A DNA stretch of 64,000 nucleotides from Anaerobacillus arseniciselenatis (GCF_001865995.1 NZ_MLQQ01000058.1:60617-124616); one strand, 5' to 3'; positions 39,945 to 49,859 are shown, counted from the stretch's first letter. Notes: generated from the letters alone by a model not told the origin. Program-made: numbers and translations.

Positions 39945-42284
39945 TTATTTCACAGACTGAACTGAGAAGATTTGTTCAAACCATGTCTTTAATTCATTGT
40001 AGGATGAATAATAAAGATCGTTTTCTAATCTTGCTTGCTCTTGTTTTCGTTTGTATGTTTTTGATTCGTTTAAATCTTTTTTCTCAACATTTTTACATAT
40101 TGAAATAAGTCCATTGTTTATTGTAACAAATTCTAAGTCAAAAAACACATTAACCATAAAATCAATTGTGTCTTTTGACCAACCTTTATGCTTCGCTAAC
40201 TGAGAACTATGTTTTGCTACATCAAACGTTTTTTGCTTTACTAAAAATGCATAAAACCATTTAAAGTGATCTCTTGATGGCATCGTTGTAAAAAAGTGCT
40301 CCTCACTATGGTGGAAAATAGTATAAATTCGTTCTGGCGCATTTCCATTCAGTAATAAACGCTCAATTTGTTTTTTCTCAATCGGTAAATCTAAAAAGAT
40401 TACATATTGGTCAGACAAACTGATAGAAGGTATTTCTGATTCAAAAGGTATATGGACGAGCTGATACTCGTCTATATCTATATTATTTAATGTTTCTTCA
40501 TTAAAATAAATACATACTACTTTTTCTTTCGGTAGTTTAATTTTTTTGAAATTTTTATTACCTCTTAAATCAAAAAGTTGCCAGTGGTGAACAGCTACAT
40601 CTTCTAACATTATTTGAGGTTTGCAATGTCCATTCCATTCATTGATCGACAGAGTGCCTACCGTAGAGATTTTGGAGGTCATTGATATTTCCTCATACAA
40701 ATATCCACAATGAAAGCCAACACAGTCAATAGTGTGCCCGTCTTCTTCTAATAACATTTTCAAATGTGTCTCTTCACTACCAATTCGCTTCATTTGCGCT
40801 AAGTTAGCTTCTTCAATTACGACTTTTGGTGTCGGATTACTTACACCAAAAGGAGCAAGAAGATTCATTTCTTCAATAATCGGAAGTTTAACTTCATTTA
40901 TTGATACGACTAAATCTACTTTTGTAATAGGAATATAATCTTCATCTGTTAAAACTTCGGTCGCTTGAAAATTTAATCGTGACCTAAGTTCATTCAGGTT
41001 TTCAAGTTGCATCGTTAATCCAGCTGCCATCGGATGTCCACCGAAATGAGGTAAAATATCGCGCGATTCTGATAAATTTTTAAACATATCAAATCCTTCA
41101 ATACTTCTAGCAGAACCTTTTGCTATTCCTTTTTCACGATCTATCGTCAAAACGATTGTTGGTCGATAATATCGTTCTACTAACCGTGATGCAACAATTC
41201 CGATCACTCCAGAATTCCATCCTTCTTTAGCAATCACCAACACCTTATGTTCCTCTAAAGAAGCATATTGGCTCTCAACGATTTCAATTGCTTCTTCAGT
41301 AATTTCATTCACAATTCCTTGGCGAACTTTATTTAGTTCATCAATTTCAGTCGCTAAACGTTCTGCATTGGACATTTCTTCACTCATTAATAACTCGACC
41401 GCTGGGGTAGCAGATTCGAGTCTACCTACAGCATTGATTCTTGGACCGATCGCAAAACCAACGTGGTCTGCGCTTAACTCTTTATCATCTACCCTTGCAA
41501 TTTTTTTCAATGCTATTAAACCAGGTCGAGAAGTATTTTGTAGTGCTTTAAGACCTTTTTTTGCAATCAGTCGATTTTCACCAACTAAAGGTACTAAATC
41601 AGCTATTGTACCAATAACAGCGATGTCTAATAGATCTTCAGGAACCTCACCTAATAAAGCGTGAGCTAGCTTCCATGCTACGCCAACCCCGGCTAAGCCT
41701 TTAAAAGGATAATAACAATCTTCTTGTTTAGGATTGACGATCGCATGGGCATCAGGCAATACCGGTGGCGGTTCGTGATGATCTGTAATGATAAAATCAA
41801 GCTCAATTTCTTTAGCTACATCTGCTTCATGAACAGCAGAAATTCCTGTATCAACGGTGATAACTAGCGAAAAACCCTCTTCTTTCGCTCGTCTTAACGC
41901 AGGCTCATTTGGTCCATATCCTTCTGTGAAGCGGTTCGGAATATAAAATTGAAACGTTGCACCTAACATTTTAAGCGTCTCGACCATCACAGCCGTACTA
42001 CTAACACCATCTGCATCATAATCGCCAAAAATCAAGATTTTTTCTTGATTTGCTATTGCAGTTTGAATTCTTTCAACTGCTTGTCTCATTCCTTTCATTA
42101 AAAAAGGATCGTGAAACTCAGTTTTTTCAATATATAAAAAGCTACGAGCTTCTTCAACTGTAGAAATATCTCGATTTAAAAGTAATTTAGCTACGAGAGG
42201 TGATATGTTTAACTCATCCACAAATTGTTGTTCTAAAGAATGACCTTGCCTCTCAATTCTCCACCTTTTTTTTGACCTTAGCAT
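39945..42284 (-). CDS. recJ: Single-stranded-DNA-specific exonuclease RecJ
   Basis: RecJ degrades single-stranded DNA 5'-3' in recombination and mismatch repair. The 779-residue protein has the DHH motifs FGDYDADGVSSTAV, VDTGIS and DHHEPPPVLPDA, and the DHHA1 motif FGGHPMAAGLTM. The OB domain and the C-terminal extension typical of Bacillus RecJ follow. The ATG has AGGGGTG upstream. Confidence 0.96.
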   Translation of the reverse strand: MLRSKKRWRIERQGHSLEQQFVDELNISPLVAKLLLNRDISTVEEARSFLYIEKTEFHDPFLMKGMRQAVERIQTAIANQEKILIFGDYDADGVSSTAVMVETLKMLGATFQFYIPNRFTEGYGPNEPALRRAKEEGFSLVITVDTGISAVHEADVAKEIELDFIITDHHEPPPVLPDAHAIVNPKQEDCYYPFKGLAGVGVAWKLAHALLGEVPEDLLDIAVIGTIADLVPLVGENRLIAKKGLKALQNTSRPGLIALKKIARVDDKELSADHVGFAIGPRINAVGRLESATPAVELLMSEEMSNAERLATEIDELNKVRQGIVNEITEEAIEIVESQYASLEEHKVLVIAKEGWNSGVIGIVASRLVERYYRPTIVLTIDREKGIAKGSARSIEGFDMFKNLSESRDILPHFGGHPMAAGLTMQLENLNELRSRLNFQATEVLTDEDYIPITKVDLVVSINEVKLPIIEEMNLLAPFGVSNPTPKVVIEEANLAQMKRIGSEETHLKMLLEEDGHTIDCVGFHCGYLYEEISMTSKISTVGTLSINEWNGHCKPQIMLEDVAVHHWQLFDLRGNKNFKKIKLPKEKVVCIYFNEETLNNIDIDEYQLVHIPFESEIPSISLSDQYVIFLDLPIEKKQIERLLLNGNAPERIYTIFHHSEEHFFTTMPSRDHFKWFYAFLVKQKTFDVAKHSSQLAKHKGWSKDTIDFMVNVFFDLEFVTINNGLISICKNVEKKDLNESKTYKRKQEQARLENDLYYSSYNELKTWFEQIFSVQSVK

Positions 42285-42339
42285 GAAATATCACACCCCT
42301 AACCTATTTAGTATACAAGAGGTTAGAAGGTGTGGCAAT

Positions 42340-42711
42340 TCATCCATTCGGATTTTCAGTACTATTTTTTTGTGGTTCTGATGGAATTTCTTTCTTACTC
42401 GTTTGTGTCGGAATTGCGCCCTTTTTACTAGTTTGATTCGATTTATTCAGTTGGGCATTTTTTTTACGAAGTTCGTCATTTTCAAGTTTCAGTGCTTTTA
42501 ACTCTGCACGAATTTTATAAATGCCATATAAGCCAACACCACCTACTAATATGCCCCCCATCAGAACCGAACTAATAATAACGATGACAAGTGGCCATTC
42601 AGCTGTTCCAAAAACATAATTAACGGTTACGACATCCATATTGATAACAGCAAAAATAGCAATTAACAAAGCGACAAACAATCCGATAATTAACCCCCAT
42701 TGACCTTTCAT
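42340..42711 (-). CDS. yrvD: LapA-domain membrane protein (YrvD-like, DUF1049)
   Basis: This 123-residue protein has two transmembrane helices at about residues 5-25 and 40-62. A charged coiled coil (KALKLENDELRKKNAQLNK) and a Ser/Thr/Lys/Pro-rich tail follow. This is the LapA/DUF1049 layout, found as YrvD next to recJ in B. subtilis. Role is unknown. Family members help assemble envelope components in Gram-negatives. Confidence 0.85.
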   Translation of the reverse strand: MKGQWGLIIGLFVALLIAIFAVINMDVVTVNYVFGTAEWPLVIVIISSVLMGGILVGGVGLYGIYKIRAELKALKLENDELRKKNAQLNKSNQTSKKGAIPTQTSKKEIPSEPQKNSTENPNG

Positions 42712-42734
42712 CTTTTGATCACCTCTTTCTTTAA

Positions 42735-42840
42735 TTCACAATTTAGAATTTAAAATTTTAAATTGCACCGCTAGGTTGTGAATTCTTAATTTTCAATTGT
42801 GAATTGTGAATTGTGAATTGTGAATTGTGAATTGCAAATT
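42735..42840. repeat. AATTGTGAATTG repeats, including a TTGTGAAT microsatellite
   Basis: About five tandem copies of the 8-base unit TTGTGAAT occupy 42797-42836, with related AATTCACAATTTAGAATTT sequence before. A similar AATTGTGAATTAAC stretch is at about 32300. Confidence 0.75.
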
Positions 42841-43741
42841 AATTTTTGCCGGAAAATGGGTTGATATGGACGCGAACATCTTGAACATGCTCGAGCTTTA
42901 TTAGTTGAGCTTTCACATTTTTACCTATGGCATGTCCTTGTTCAACGGTTATATGTGGATCAACACCTATTTTTATATCGATAATGACATAATGACCGTG
43001 CTCTCTAGCTAAAAACTCATCAATACTTAATACCCCTTCTACTTCTTTAGCCGTATGTCGCATTTCGACTGTATCTTCATCATGGAGCACATGATCGAGT
43101 GCGTTATGAATCGATTGCTTTCCTAAGCTGTAAGCCATTTTTAAAATAAGAATAGAAACAAATAAACCTGCTAATGGATCAGCGTAAACGAGCCAAGGAA
43201 CTCCGATATAGCCCCCAACAATTGATGCACCAATCCCTAATAGCGCAGCAAAAGAGGAGAAAACATCTGAACGGTGGTGCCATGCATCAGTAATTAATGC
43301 TTCACTACGATACTTTTTCCCTAAGCGATATTTATAGCGAAACATTAATTCTTTAACAATGATCGAAAAAATAACTGCATAAATAGCAATAACACCTGGT
43401 ACTTGAATCGGCTCATTAAACGACTTAATCGCTGAAAGAGCAATTTCAAAACCGACAATAAATAATAAAACGGCAACTATAATCGCTGCGATTGATTCCG
43501 CTTTACCATGACCATAAGGGTGATCCTTATCAGGTGGAAGCTTTGCAGCTCGGACACCTATTAAAACAGCTACAGAGCCCACTACATCTGATGCTGAATG
43601 GACAGCATCTGCAACAAGCGCTCGACTTCCAGCGATCCACCCTACAATTCCTTTAATTAAAGCTAAAACAATATTTCCAATAATACCAACCCAAGCGGCA
43701 AATTGGACTTTCTTAAATCGTTCATCCTTTTCCTCTACCAT
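42839..43741 (-). CDS. Cation diffusion facilitator family transporter
   Basis: This 300-residue CDF exporter has six predicted transmembrane helices and a C-terminal cytoplasmic domain. Metal-site motifs ALVADAVHSASDV (helix II) and LITDAWHHRSDVFSS (helix V) and the DHPYGHGKAE loop are present. These HxxxD-type sites fit Zn, Mn or Fe export, and the metal cannot be chosen from the sequence. It stands between recJ-yrvD and secDF, apart from both. Confidence 0.92.
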   Translation of the reverse strand: MVEEKDERFKKVQFAAWVGIIGNIVLALIKGIVGWIAGSRALVADAVHSASDVVGSVAVLIGVRAAKLPPDKDHPYGHGKAESIAAIIVAVLLFIVGFEIALSAIKSFNEPIQVPGVIAIYAVIFSIIVKELMFRYKYRLGKKYRSEALITDAWHHRSDVFSSFAALLGIGASIVGGYIGVPWLVYADPLAGLFVSILILKMAYSLGKQSIHNALDHVLHDEDTVEMRHTAKEVEGVLSIDEFLAREHGHYVIIDIKIGVDPHITVEQGHAIGKNVKAQLIKLEHVQDVRVHINPFSGKN

Positions 43742-43799
43742 CTAATCACCTTATTTATTATAATTTATTCCCTTTTATGTCTTTAAAGAAACTAACTGA

Positions 43800-43882
43800 G
43801 TAAATTTCATATTTACCTAAAATGAGCCATATAAAACTATATATAGTTACTTAATGGCGTAATATTGAATTATGAAATTCAC
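43800..43882. repeat. MITE-like palindromic element, short copy
   Basis: GTGAATTTCATAATTCAATATTACGCCATT (minus strand) and ATATGGCTCATTTTAGGTAAATATGAAATTTAC match both flanks of the longer palindrome at 50279-50391, but the central stem is shortened to ACTATATATAGTT. Confidence 0.75.
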
Positions 43883-43916
43883 TAAACTATGTATAAATTA
43901 TACTTGCTACTATGAA

Positions 43917-43951
43917 AAACAAACCGTGGTTTTGTATTCAACCACGGTTTA
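43917..43951 (-). terminator. Intrinsic terminator after secF
   Basis: AAACCGTGGTT and AACCACGGTTT form a perfect hairpin around TTGTATTC, 13 bases after the secF stop. Confidence 0.9.
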
Positions 43952-43963
43952 TTACTAATTCTA

Positions 43964-44887
43964 TTATGCTTCATTCTCTGCAGTTTTAAAGCGTTTTTTT
44001 TGTAAACTTTTGCTTTTCCAAACAAGCCAAAGCTGTGCAGCGATAAATAATGATGAGTATGTTCCGGCGACTAAACCAACTAATAGGGCAAACGAGAACG
44101 TTCTAATCGCTTCGCCACCAAATAGTAGTAGGGCACCAGCTGCAAACACAACCGTTAATACCGTGTTAATCGAACGAGCTAACGTTTGAATTAAACTTTT
44201 ATTAACAACACGGGCTAAGTCCTCAAACGATTTGACTTTCTTCTCATACTTTAAGTTTTCCCTGATCCTATCAAAGGTTACGATCGTATCATTAATCGAG
44301 TAACCGACAATCGTCAAGACGGCAGCAATAAATGGTAAATTGACTTCCATTTGCGTAATGCTGAATACTGTAATAATGAAAAACGCATCATGTAAAAGTG
44401 CGACAATCGCTGCTAATCCGTAGATCAATTCAAAACGAATTGTTACGTAAATAATAATACCGATTGAAGCAAAAATAACAGAAAAGAAAGCGTTTCTAGC
44501 AAGTTCACGTCCGATCGTTGGTGTAACCGTACTTATGTTAGGCTCTGCACCAAACGATGTATCGAAATGCCTTTGAACTGTTAACATTTCTTCCTGGTTT
44601 AGAACTCCGATAAATGAAGCATACGCCATTTCATTGCGATCTCCAGCGAGTAATACATCATCAGGTTCTAGGCCAATTTCAGCAAACTCTGTATAAACGA
44701 TGTCAGCCGTCAACCCTTCCTCACCTAAAAGTTCAACTTTCGTTCCACTCTCGAAATCAATTCCTAAATTTAATCCGATGGTCGAAAGTAAAATCATTCC
44801 GACTATGGCTAGGATTCCTGAGAAAATAAAGAACTTTTTGCGATGTTTAACAAAATCTATCTTCGTTTCTCCATAATTAAAGTTCAC
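43964..44887 (-). CDS. secF: Protein translocase subunit SecF
   Basis: SecF works with SecD to pull exported proteins across the membrane using the proton motive force. The protein of about 307 residues has six transmembrane helices, the large external loop after helix 1 and the motifs IGIIIYVTIRFE and VGYSINDTIVTFDRIREN. The start is probably the GTG at 44887 (MNFNYGE), 10 bases after AAGGAG, overlapping the end of secD. In B. subtilis secD and secF are one fused gene, while here they are separate. Confidence 0.93.
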   Translation of the reverse strand: MNFNYGETKIDFVKHRKKFFIFSGILAIVGMILLSTIGLNLGIDFESGTKVELLGEEGLTADIVYTEFAEIGLEPDDVLLAGDRNEMAYASFIGVLNQEEMLTVQRHFDTSFGAEPNISTVTPTIGRELARNAFFSVIFASIGIIIYVTIRFELIYGLAAIVALLHDAFFIITVFSITQMEVNLPFIAAVLTIVGYSINDTIVTFDRIRENLKYEKKVKSFEDLARVVNKSLIQTLARSINTVLTVVFAAGALLLFGGEAIRTFSFALLVGLVAGTYSSLFIAAQLWLVWKSKSLQKKRFKTAENEA

Positions 44888-46166
44888 TAATCTCACTCTC
44901 CTTCACACCAAAAAGTCGTGGCTTCTTGTTTAAAATTCTACTGTTAACCCATAACCCAAGAAGAAGACGTGAACCGTAAACAGCAGTTAAAAAGCTTGTT
45001 AAAATACTTACAATTAACATAACAGCAAACCCTTGAACAGCCATTGTCCCGAAATAGAACAACACTGATGCTGCTAAAATCGTCGTAATATTAGCATCTA
45101 AAATCGTTGATAAGGAACGGCGACTTCCCGCTTTAAACGCAGACATCGTCGTTTTACCACTACGAAGTTCATCTTTAATTCGTTCGTAAGTAATAATGTT
45201 GGCATCCACGGCCATACCGACCCCTAAAATTAATGCTGCGATCCCTGGTAACGTTAGGACTGCATTCATCAAGTTAAAAATAACTAATACTAAATAAATA
45301 TAGAAAGACAACGTAACAACCGCAATGATTCCCATAAATCGGTAATATACGAGCATATATAGGAAAATTAATGCTATACCGATAAAGCCAGCATAAATCG
45401 TTCTTTCCATTGCTTTTTCACCAAGTGCTGCCCCGACAGAGTTCGAATAAACTTCTTCAAGACTTACCGGCAAAGCACCTGCATTAAGAACATCTGCTAA
45501 AAATTGAGCTTCCGCAAGAGTGAAATTTCCGGTAATACGAACATTTCTCGTATTTAACACTTCACTAACACTCGGCGCAGAAATAAACTTTTGCTCAGCC
45601 TCTGGCTTCAGCCTTTCTTCCATAAAAGAGTCGCCGTCTTCGTAATCTAACCAAATAACAAGCTGACTTCCTAATACTTCTCTTGTAACTTCTGCAAATA
45701 AATTTGCATCTTTTAATGTAACTGCTACTTCAGGACGATTAGCTTCATCAAACGTAACACTAGCTCCACCTTCTCGTAGGTCTGCACCGTCCAACTTTAA
45801 ATTATCATCGACATCACGAAAGGTTAACTGCGCTTCTGTTGAAAGAAGTTCACGTGCTGTTTGTTGATCTTCCACTCCAGCAAGTTGAACACGAATTCGA
45901 TTTTCCCCTTCAATCGCCACATTCGGTTCTGAAACACCGATAACGTTAATACGTTGATTCAACGCCGTTACCGTACTTTTTAACACCTCTTCATCTATTA
46001 CATCACCTTCATGCGCAGGATGAACTTCATATAAAACTTCAAATCCACCTTGAAGATCCAAGCCTAGCTTAATTTCTCTTGCATTGTCCATTGCAGTTGT
46101 CGAAACGAGACCTGCAAGTAAAGCAACAATAAGAAAAAAAGCGACAATCCGACCTTTTTTCACCAT
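44877..46166 (-). CDS. secD: Protein translocase subunit SecD
   Basis: This 429-residue SecD has a first transmembrane helix and the D1 motif LGLDLQGGFEV. The periplasmic P1 domain and five more helices follow, with GVGMAVDANIITYERIKDELR. Length is normal for an unfused SecD. The gene ends 11 bases inside the preferred secF start, so the two are translationally coupled. A long AT-rich gap with a family C repeat precedes it. Confidence 0.95.
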   Translation of the reverse strand: MVKKGRIVAFFLIVALLAGLVSTTAMDNAREIKLGLDLQGGFEVLYEVHPAHEGDVIDEEVLKSTVTALNQRINVIGVSEPNVAIEGENRIRVQLAGVEDQQTARELLSTEAQLTFRDVDDNLKLDGADLREGGASVTFDEANRPEVAVTLKDANLFAEVTREVLGSQLVIWLDYEDGDSFMEERLKPEAEQKFISAPSVSEVLNTRNVRITGNFTLAEAQFLADVLNAGALPVSLEEVYSNSVGAALGEKAMERTIYAGFIGIALIFLYMLVYYRFMGIIAVVTLSFYIYLVLVIFNLMNAVLTLPGIAALILGVGMAVDANIITYERIKDELRSGKTTMSAFKAGSRRSLSTILDANITTILAASVLFYFGTMAVQGFAVMLIVSILTSFLTAVYGSRLLLGLWVNSRILNKKPRLFGVKESEISEL

Positions 46167-46204
46167 CTTTTAAAATGCCTCCTTGTATAAAATCTCTCTA
46201 TGTA

Positions 46205-46308
46205 TAATTTTGAGTGTTGAGTTTTGAGTGGTGAGTTGTCGTAAGTAACTGCTGCGAAGCAAGTCTCAAAAACAATTCAGCACTCAACATTTTCATTCAA
46301 AACTGAAA
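46205..46308. repeat. Family C palindromic repeat
   Basis: TTTTGAGTGTTGAGTTTTGAGTGG is matched by AATTCAGCACTCAACATTTTCATTCAAAACT around CTGCGAAGCAAG, upstream of secD. Confidence 0.6.
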
Positions 46309-46393
46309 AAAGAGCTTGTCCAAAAAATTACAACATTACAATTATAGCGATGCTTTGTTTCCACTGTCAATTTCATTCATGAAATTGACATTA

Positions 46394-46681
46394 CTAATTT
46401 TGCCCAAATTTAATTTCTTCTTCCGTCTCAAACCAATTTGGCCCCTTGTAAGCCCCAATCGTTAGCCAAGTCATATAATCGGTTGCTTTAAGAGTTAAAA
46501 TAGCTTTTACTAAATGGTGAATTCTGACAAATTCTTTTCCTTTTTTTAAATTTGCTATGACACACTCCCAAAGTTCTTCTTCTGTAGCACGGTCATAACC
46601 TAAAAGATGAAATTCTTCGACTTTGCTCGTTAACGCAGGCATGACATCTTCTTTCCATACATCGAACTGTTGCTCTCCCAC
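46394..46681 (-). CDS. comN: Post-transcriptional regulator ComN (YrzD family)
   Basis: This is a 95-residue cytoplasmic protein of the ComN family. In B. subtilis ComN promotes comE mRNA localisation and competence together with DivIVA. The sequence shows the family pattern WKEDVMPALTSKVEEFHLLGY, LWECVIANLKKGK and YMTWLTIGAYK. Start is GTG, seven bases after GGAGG. Position beside secD and near spoVB matches yrzD of B. subtilis. Confidence 0.85.
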   Translation of the reverse strand: MGEQQFDVWKEDVMPALTSKVEEFHLLGYDRATEEELWECVIANLKKGKEFVRIHHLVKAILTLKATDYMTWLTIGAYKGPNWFETEEEIKFGQN

Positions 46682-46781
46682 AGCAATTCCTCCTGACTTT
46701 TTATAAATTCTGTTCTAAAATCTCTTATCTAAAACATTGTTGCTAGAGTAGCTTTTAGATCACTGTCATCAAGTGGAACTA

Positions 46782-47267
46782 CTAAAATACCGAGTATACA
46801 AAAACACTTACACCGACAGCCGCAATTAACACACCTGTTGTAATCGCGATAAACGCTGCTCTAAACGGAATGAAAAATAATATCGCTGCTAAACACGCTG
46901 AATAAGCTCCTGTTGTCGGTAGCGGAACAGCTGTAAATAATATCAAACCGAGCGCACCATATTTTTCCACTTTTTCACTTTTGCTCATCGTGCGATTATA
47001 TAACCATTCGTAAAAGCGTTTATAAATTGGAAACCTCATTAAAAATGTACTTAATGGTCTAAACAAAATTAAAATCGGGATAATCGGCAATAAATTCCCA
47101 AGAATGCTATAAAATAACGCCTCCCAATAAGATAAACCCGCAAACGCTGCAAAAGGTATTCCACCTCTTAGCTCTAAAATCGGCATTGCCGAAATAATGA
47201 CCACAATTAATTCCACTGGTAAAAAACTTAAATTCTCTACTATAAAATCTCGAAAACTTTCCTTCAC
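46782..47267 (-). CDS. Small multidrug export-type membrane protein (COG2426)
   Basis: This 161-residue membrane protein has about four hydrophobic segments and motifs typical of the COG2426 family (AMPILELRGGIPFAA, YGALGLILFTAVPLPTTGAYSA). The family carries the label 'putative small multi-drug export protein', but function is not established. Start is GTG with AAAGGAG upstream. Confidence 0.85.
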   Translation of the reverse strand: MKESFRDFIVENLSFLPVELIVVIISAMPILELRGGIPFAAFAGLSYWEALFYSILGNLLPIIPILILFRPLSTFLMRFPIYKRFYEWLYNRTMSKSEKVEKYGALGLILFTAVPLPTTGAYSACLAAILFFIPFRAAFIAITTGVLIAAVGVSVFVYSVF

Positions 47268-47291
47268 GTAATTTGTCTCTCCTTTTATGTA

Positions 47292-47398
47292 ATTATCAGT
47301 GTTGAGCTTTGAGTGGTGAGTTGTTTTTGGAAAAAGCTACGAAGCTTTACTTAAAACTCATAATCATAACTCATAACTCAAAATTCAAAACTCTTAAC
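47292..47398. repeat. Family C palindromic repeat
   Basis: GTGTTGAGCTTTGAGTGGTGAGTTG is matched by AACTCATAACTCAAAATTCAAAACTC around AGCTACGAAGCTTTAC. It lies in the gap between divergent genes. Confidence 0.65.
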
Positions 47399-47412
47399 TT
47401 TATTAATAACTT

Positions 47413-47443
47413 GTCATGCTTGGCCCCCTATTAAGCATATAAA
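47413..47443 (+). promoter_or_regulatory. Candidate SigE promoter of spoVB
   Basis: GTCATGCT, 15 bases, then CATATAAA approximates the sigma-E consensus (GTCATATT / CATACAMT) at six positions in each element. spoVB is mother-cell expressed in B. subtilis. Confidence 0.45.
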
Positions 47444-47491
47444 TAAATACGGAAAATTTCCATCATTTTTTTGAGAAGGTAGGGGACTTAA

Positions 47492-49063
47492 GTGAGCAAA
47501 CAAAGCTTCTTGCAAGGTGCATTTATTTTAATTTTAGCTGGATTTATAACTAAAATCTTAGGATTTGTGAATAAAATTGTTGTTGCCAGAATCATGGGGG
47601 CTGAAGGTGTAGGGCTCTATATGATGGCTGTTCCAACTTTACTCCTCGTGATTACAATTACCCAAATTGGACTCCCTGTTGCAATCTCTAAGCTTGTCGC
47701 AGAAGCTGAAGCCGTCAATGACCGAAAGAAAATAAAACAAATACTTGTCGTATCGTTAGCCACTACAGGAACGTTAAGTATAATTTTTACATTAGGAATG
47801 ATAGGCTTTGCACCTATTATAGCAGAATATTTTTTAACAGATGCAAGGGCATTTTTTCCATTAATAGCGATATCACCTATTGTCCCCATTGTCGCCCTGT
47901 CTTCAGTGCTTCGAGGCTATTTTCAAGGAAGACAAAATATGAAGCCTTCTGCATATTCTCAAGTAATTGAGCAAGTAGTTCGCATCACGCTCGTTGCTCT
48001 ATTAACAAGTGCTTTTTTACCATATGGTGTTGAATATGCAGCAGCAGGAGCAATGATCTCTGTTGTTATTGGAGAACTGGCTTCATTATGTTATATGGTA
48101 ACAATGTTTAAAATGAAAAAACGGATTAAAGTTCGTCGAAACTTTTTTGGATCACTTAAAGAGGGAAAAACAACATTTAACCAATTAATGTCAGTCGCTC
48201 TACCAACGACAGGAAGTAGATTAATTGGCTCAGTATCGTTTTTCTTCGAACCGATCGTTGTATCGCAAAGTTTAGCAATTGCTGGAGTAACTACGGTTAT
48301 CGCCACTAAACAGTATGGAGAATTAGCAGGATTTGCAATTCCATTATTGTTTTTACCGACATTCATTACCTACTCTTTGTCAGTTTCACTCGTACCTGCA
48401 ATTAGCGAGGCTGCTGCCAGCAGACATTACCAATTAATTCATCACCGACTTGCACAAGCATTGCGTTTAGCGATGGTTTCTGGGGGGATTTCTTGTGTCA
48501 TATTATATGTATATGCAGTTCCAATCATGGATCTTATGTATGATGCACCGACCGTTGCTACCTATTTAAAAATTATGGCTCCTTTTAGCATTTTTTTATA
48601 TTTCCAAGGGCCACTTCAAGCGGCATTGCAAGCCTTAAATTTAGCAAAAGCAGCGATGATGAACAGTTTAATAGGAGCAATCGTAAAAATAGCCGCAGTT
48701 TTCGTTTTAGCTTCAAGACCAGAGTTAGGAATTATGGGGGCAGCTTTGGCCATCGTTGCAGGTTTTATGCTAGTAACACTTCTACACTTTGCTACATTAG
48801 TAAAAACCATTTCTTTTACAATACATGTTCGAGAATTTTTAAAAGCAATTATTTGTATTTTGTTAAGTGGTTGGATTGCTGTCCTTTTATACAACCATGC
48901 ATTTTTATCTTTCTCACTTATCACGAAAACATTACTTTCAATTAGTGTCGTTGGATTTGCGTATGTACTTTTCTTAATGTTGCTCGGTCTCATTAAGAAA
49001 GAAGAAATGCGACGTTTACCATATATCGGAAATTTATTATCTCGCTTTATTATCGGAAAATAA
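47492..49063 (+). CDS. spoVB: Stage V sporulation protein B (polysaccharide flippase family)
   Basis: SpoVB is a MATE/MOP-type membrane flippase needed for spore cortex peptidoglycan synthesis, probably moving lipid II. The 523-residue protein has about 14 transmembrane segments and the family start FLQGAFILILAGFITKILGF with VARIMGAEGVGLYMMAVP. Start is GTG with AGGGGA upstream. It stands next to yrbG, as in B. subtilis. Confidence 0.94.
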   Translation: MSKQSFLQGAFILILAGFITKILGFVNKIVVARIMGAEGVGLYMMAVPTLLLVITITQIGLPVAISKLVAEAEAVNDRKKIKQILVVSLATTGTLSIIFTLGMIGFAPIIAEYFLTDARAFFPLIAISPIVPIVALSSVLRGYFQGRQNMKPSAYSQVIEQVVRITLVALLTSAFLPYGVEYAAAGAMISVVIGELASLCYMVTMFKMKKRIKVRRNFFGSLKEGKTTFNQLMSVALPTTGSRLIGSVSFFFEPIVVSQSLAIAGVTTVIATKQYGELAGFAIPLLFLPTFITYSLSVSLVPAISEAAASRHYQLIHHRLAQALRLAMVSGGISCVILYVYAVPIMDLMYDAPTVATYLKIMAPFSIFLYFQGPLQAALQALNLAKAAMMNSLIGAIVKIAAVFVLASRPELGIMGAALAIVAGFMLVTLLHFATLVKTISFTIHVREFLKAIICILLSGWIAVLLYNHAFLSFSLITKTLLSISVVGFAYVLFLMLLGLIKKEEMRRLPYIGNLLSRFIIGK

Positions 49064-49085
49064 AAAAGTGAAGGTGTTCCAATAA

Positions 49086-49170
49086 AAAAGGAGCTGTCCC
49101 AAAACAAAGTGTCACCGCTAAGCACTAGTAGCTTTACGTGGTGATCTGCACTTATGCGACAGCTCCTATG
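49086..49170. terminator. Nested hairpin terminator between spoVB and the DUF421 gene
   Basis: The outer arms AGGAGCTGTC and GACAGCTCCT enclose inner arms AAGTG/CACTT and CACC/GGTG. It lies between two convergent genes and can terminate both. Confidence 0.75.
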
Positions 49171-49181
49171 CGACCCTTCAG

Positions 49182-49859
49182 TTATTTTTCATCTTTTAAG
49201 TCAACAAAAAATGTTTGATTATCATTGAGTGAACAGTATGAGATTTTTTTTATATCTTTATACCCTAACTTTCTAAGTTCTCGTCTAAGCCAAAATGAAG
49301 TTTTTTCGATCTCCTCTAATTGCTCTTCTTGAACTTTTCCATCTAAAATTAAAGGAAGTGGTAAATTTACTTTCTCCGCATAATTAGGCTCATGCTTTTC
49401 TTTCTCTGTTTTTTCAATTACTGACAATTTTCCAGAAGGCTCTAATATTGCAAATTCTACATCAGCTACATTTCTAATTTTACTTTGTCTTAGTTGAACC
49501 ATTAAATCATCGAAATTATACCGTTGCTTCCGCATTTCCTCCTCGTCAATCTTCCCTTTATTAATTAAAATGGATGGCTTTCCATCAATCATTTTCCTTA
49601 AATTTTCACTTTTTAAAGACACATAAGCTAACGTTATTTGGATCACTGATAAGACAATTATCGGAACGATCGTCTGCATCATTGGAGTTCGAATATTTTC
49701 AATTGATATTACTGCCAGTTCAGCAATCATGATGGAAACGACAAAATCTAGAACAGAGAGCTGACCAATTTCTCGCTTTCCCATGAATCGTAATATCACT
49801 AAAATGATAAAATATATAAACAAAGTTCTTAAAATGATGGTCGAATAGTCCAGTTTCAT
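49182..49859 (-). CDS. DUF421 family membrane protein (YetF/YrbG-like)
   Basis: This 225-residue protein has three N-terminal transmembrane helices (to about residue 75). Two cytoplasmic alpha/beta domains follow, with the family motifs RFMGKREIGQLSVLDFVVSI and DGKPSILINKGKIDEEEMRKQ. Homologues YetF/YdfS affect spore or membrane properties in Bacillus, and a precise role is not known. Place beside spoVB fits YrbG. Confidence 0.88.
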   Translation of the reverse strand: MKLDYSTIILRTLFIYFIILVILRFMGKREIGQLSVLDFVVSIMIAELAVISIENIRTPMMQTIVPIIVLSVIQITLAYVSLKSENLRKMIDGKPSILINKGKIDEEEMRKQRYNFDDLMVQLRQSKIRNVADVEFAILEPSGKLSVIEKTEKEKHEPNYAEKVNLPLPLILDGKVQEEQLEEIEKTSFWLRRELRKLGYKDIKKISYCSLNDNQTFFVDLKDEK

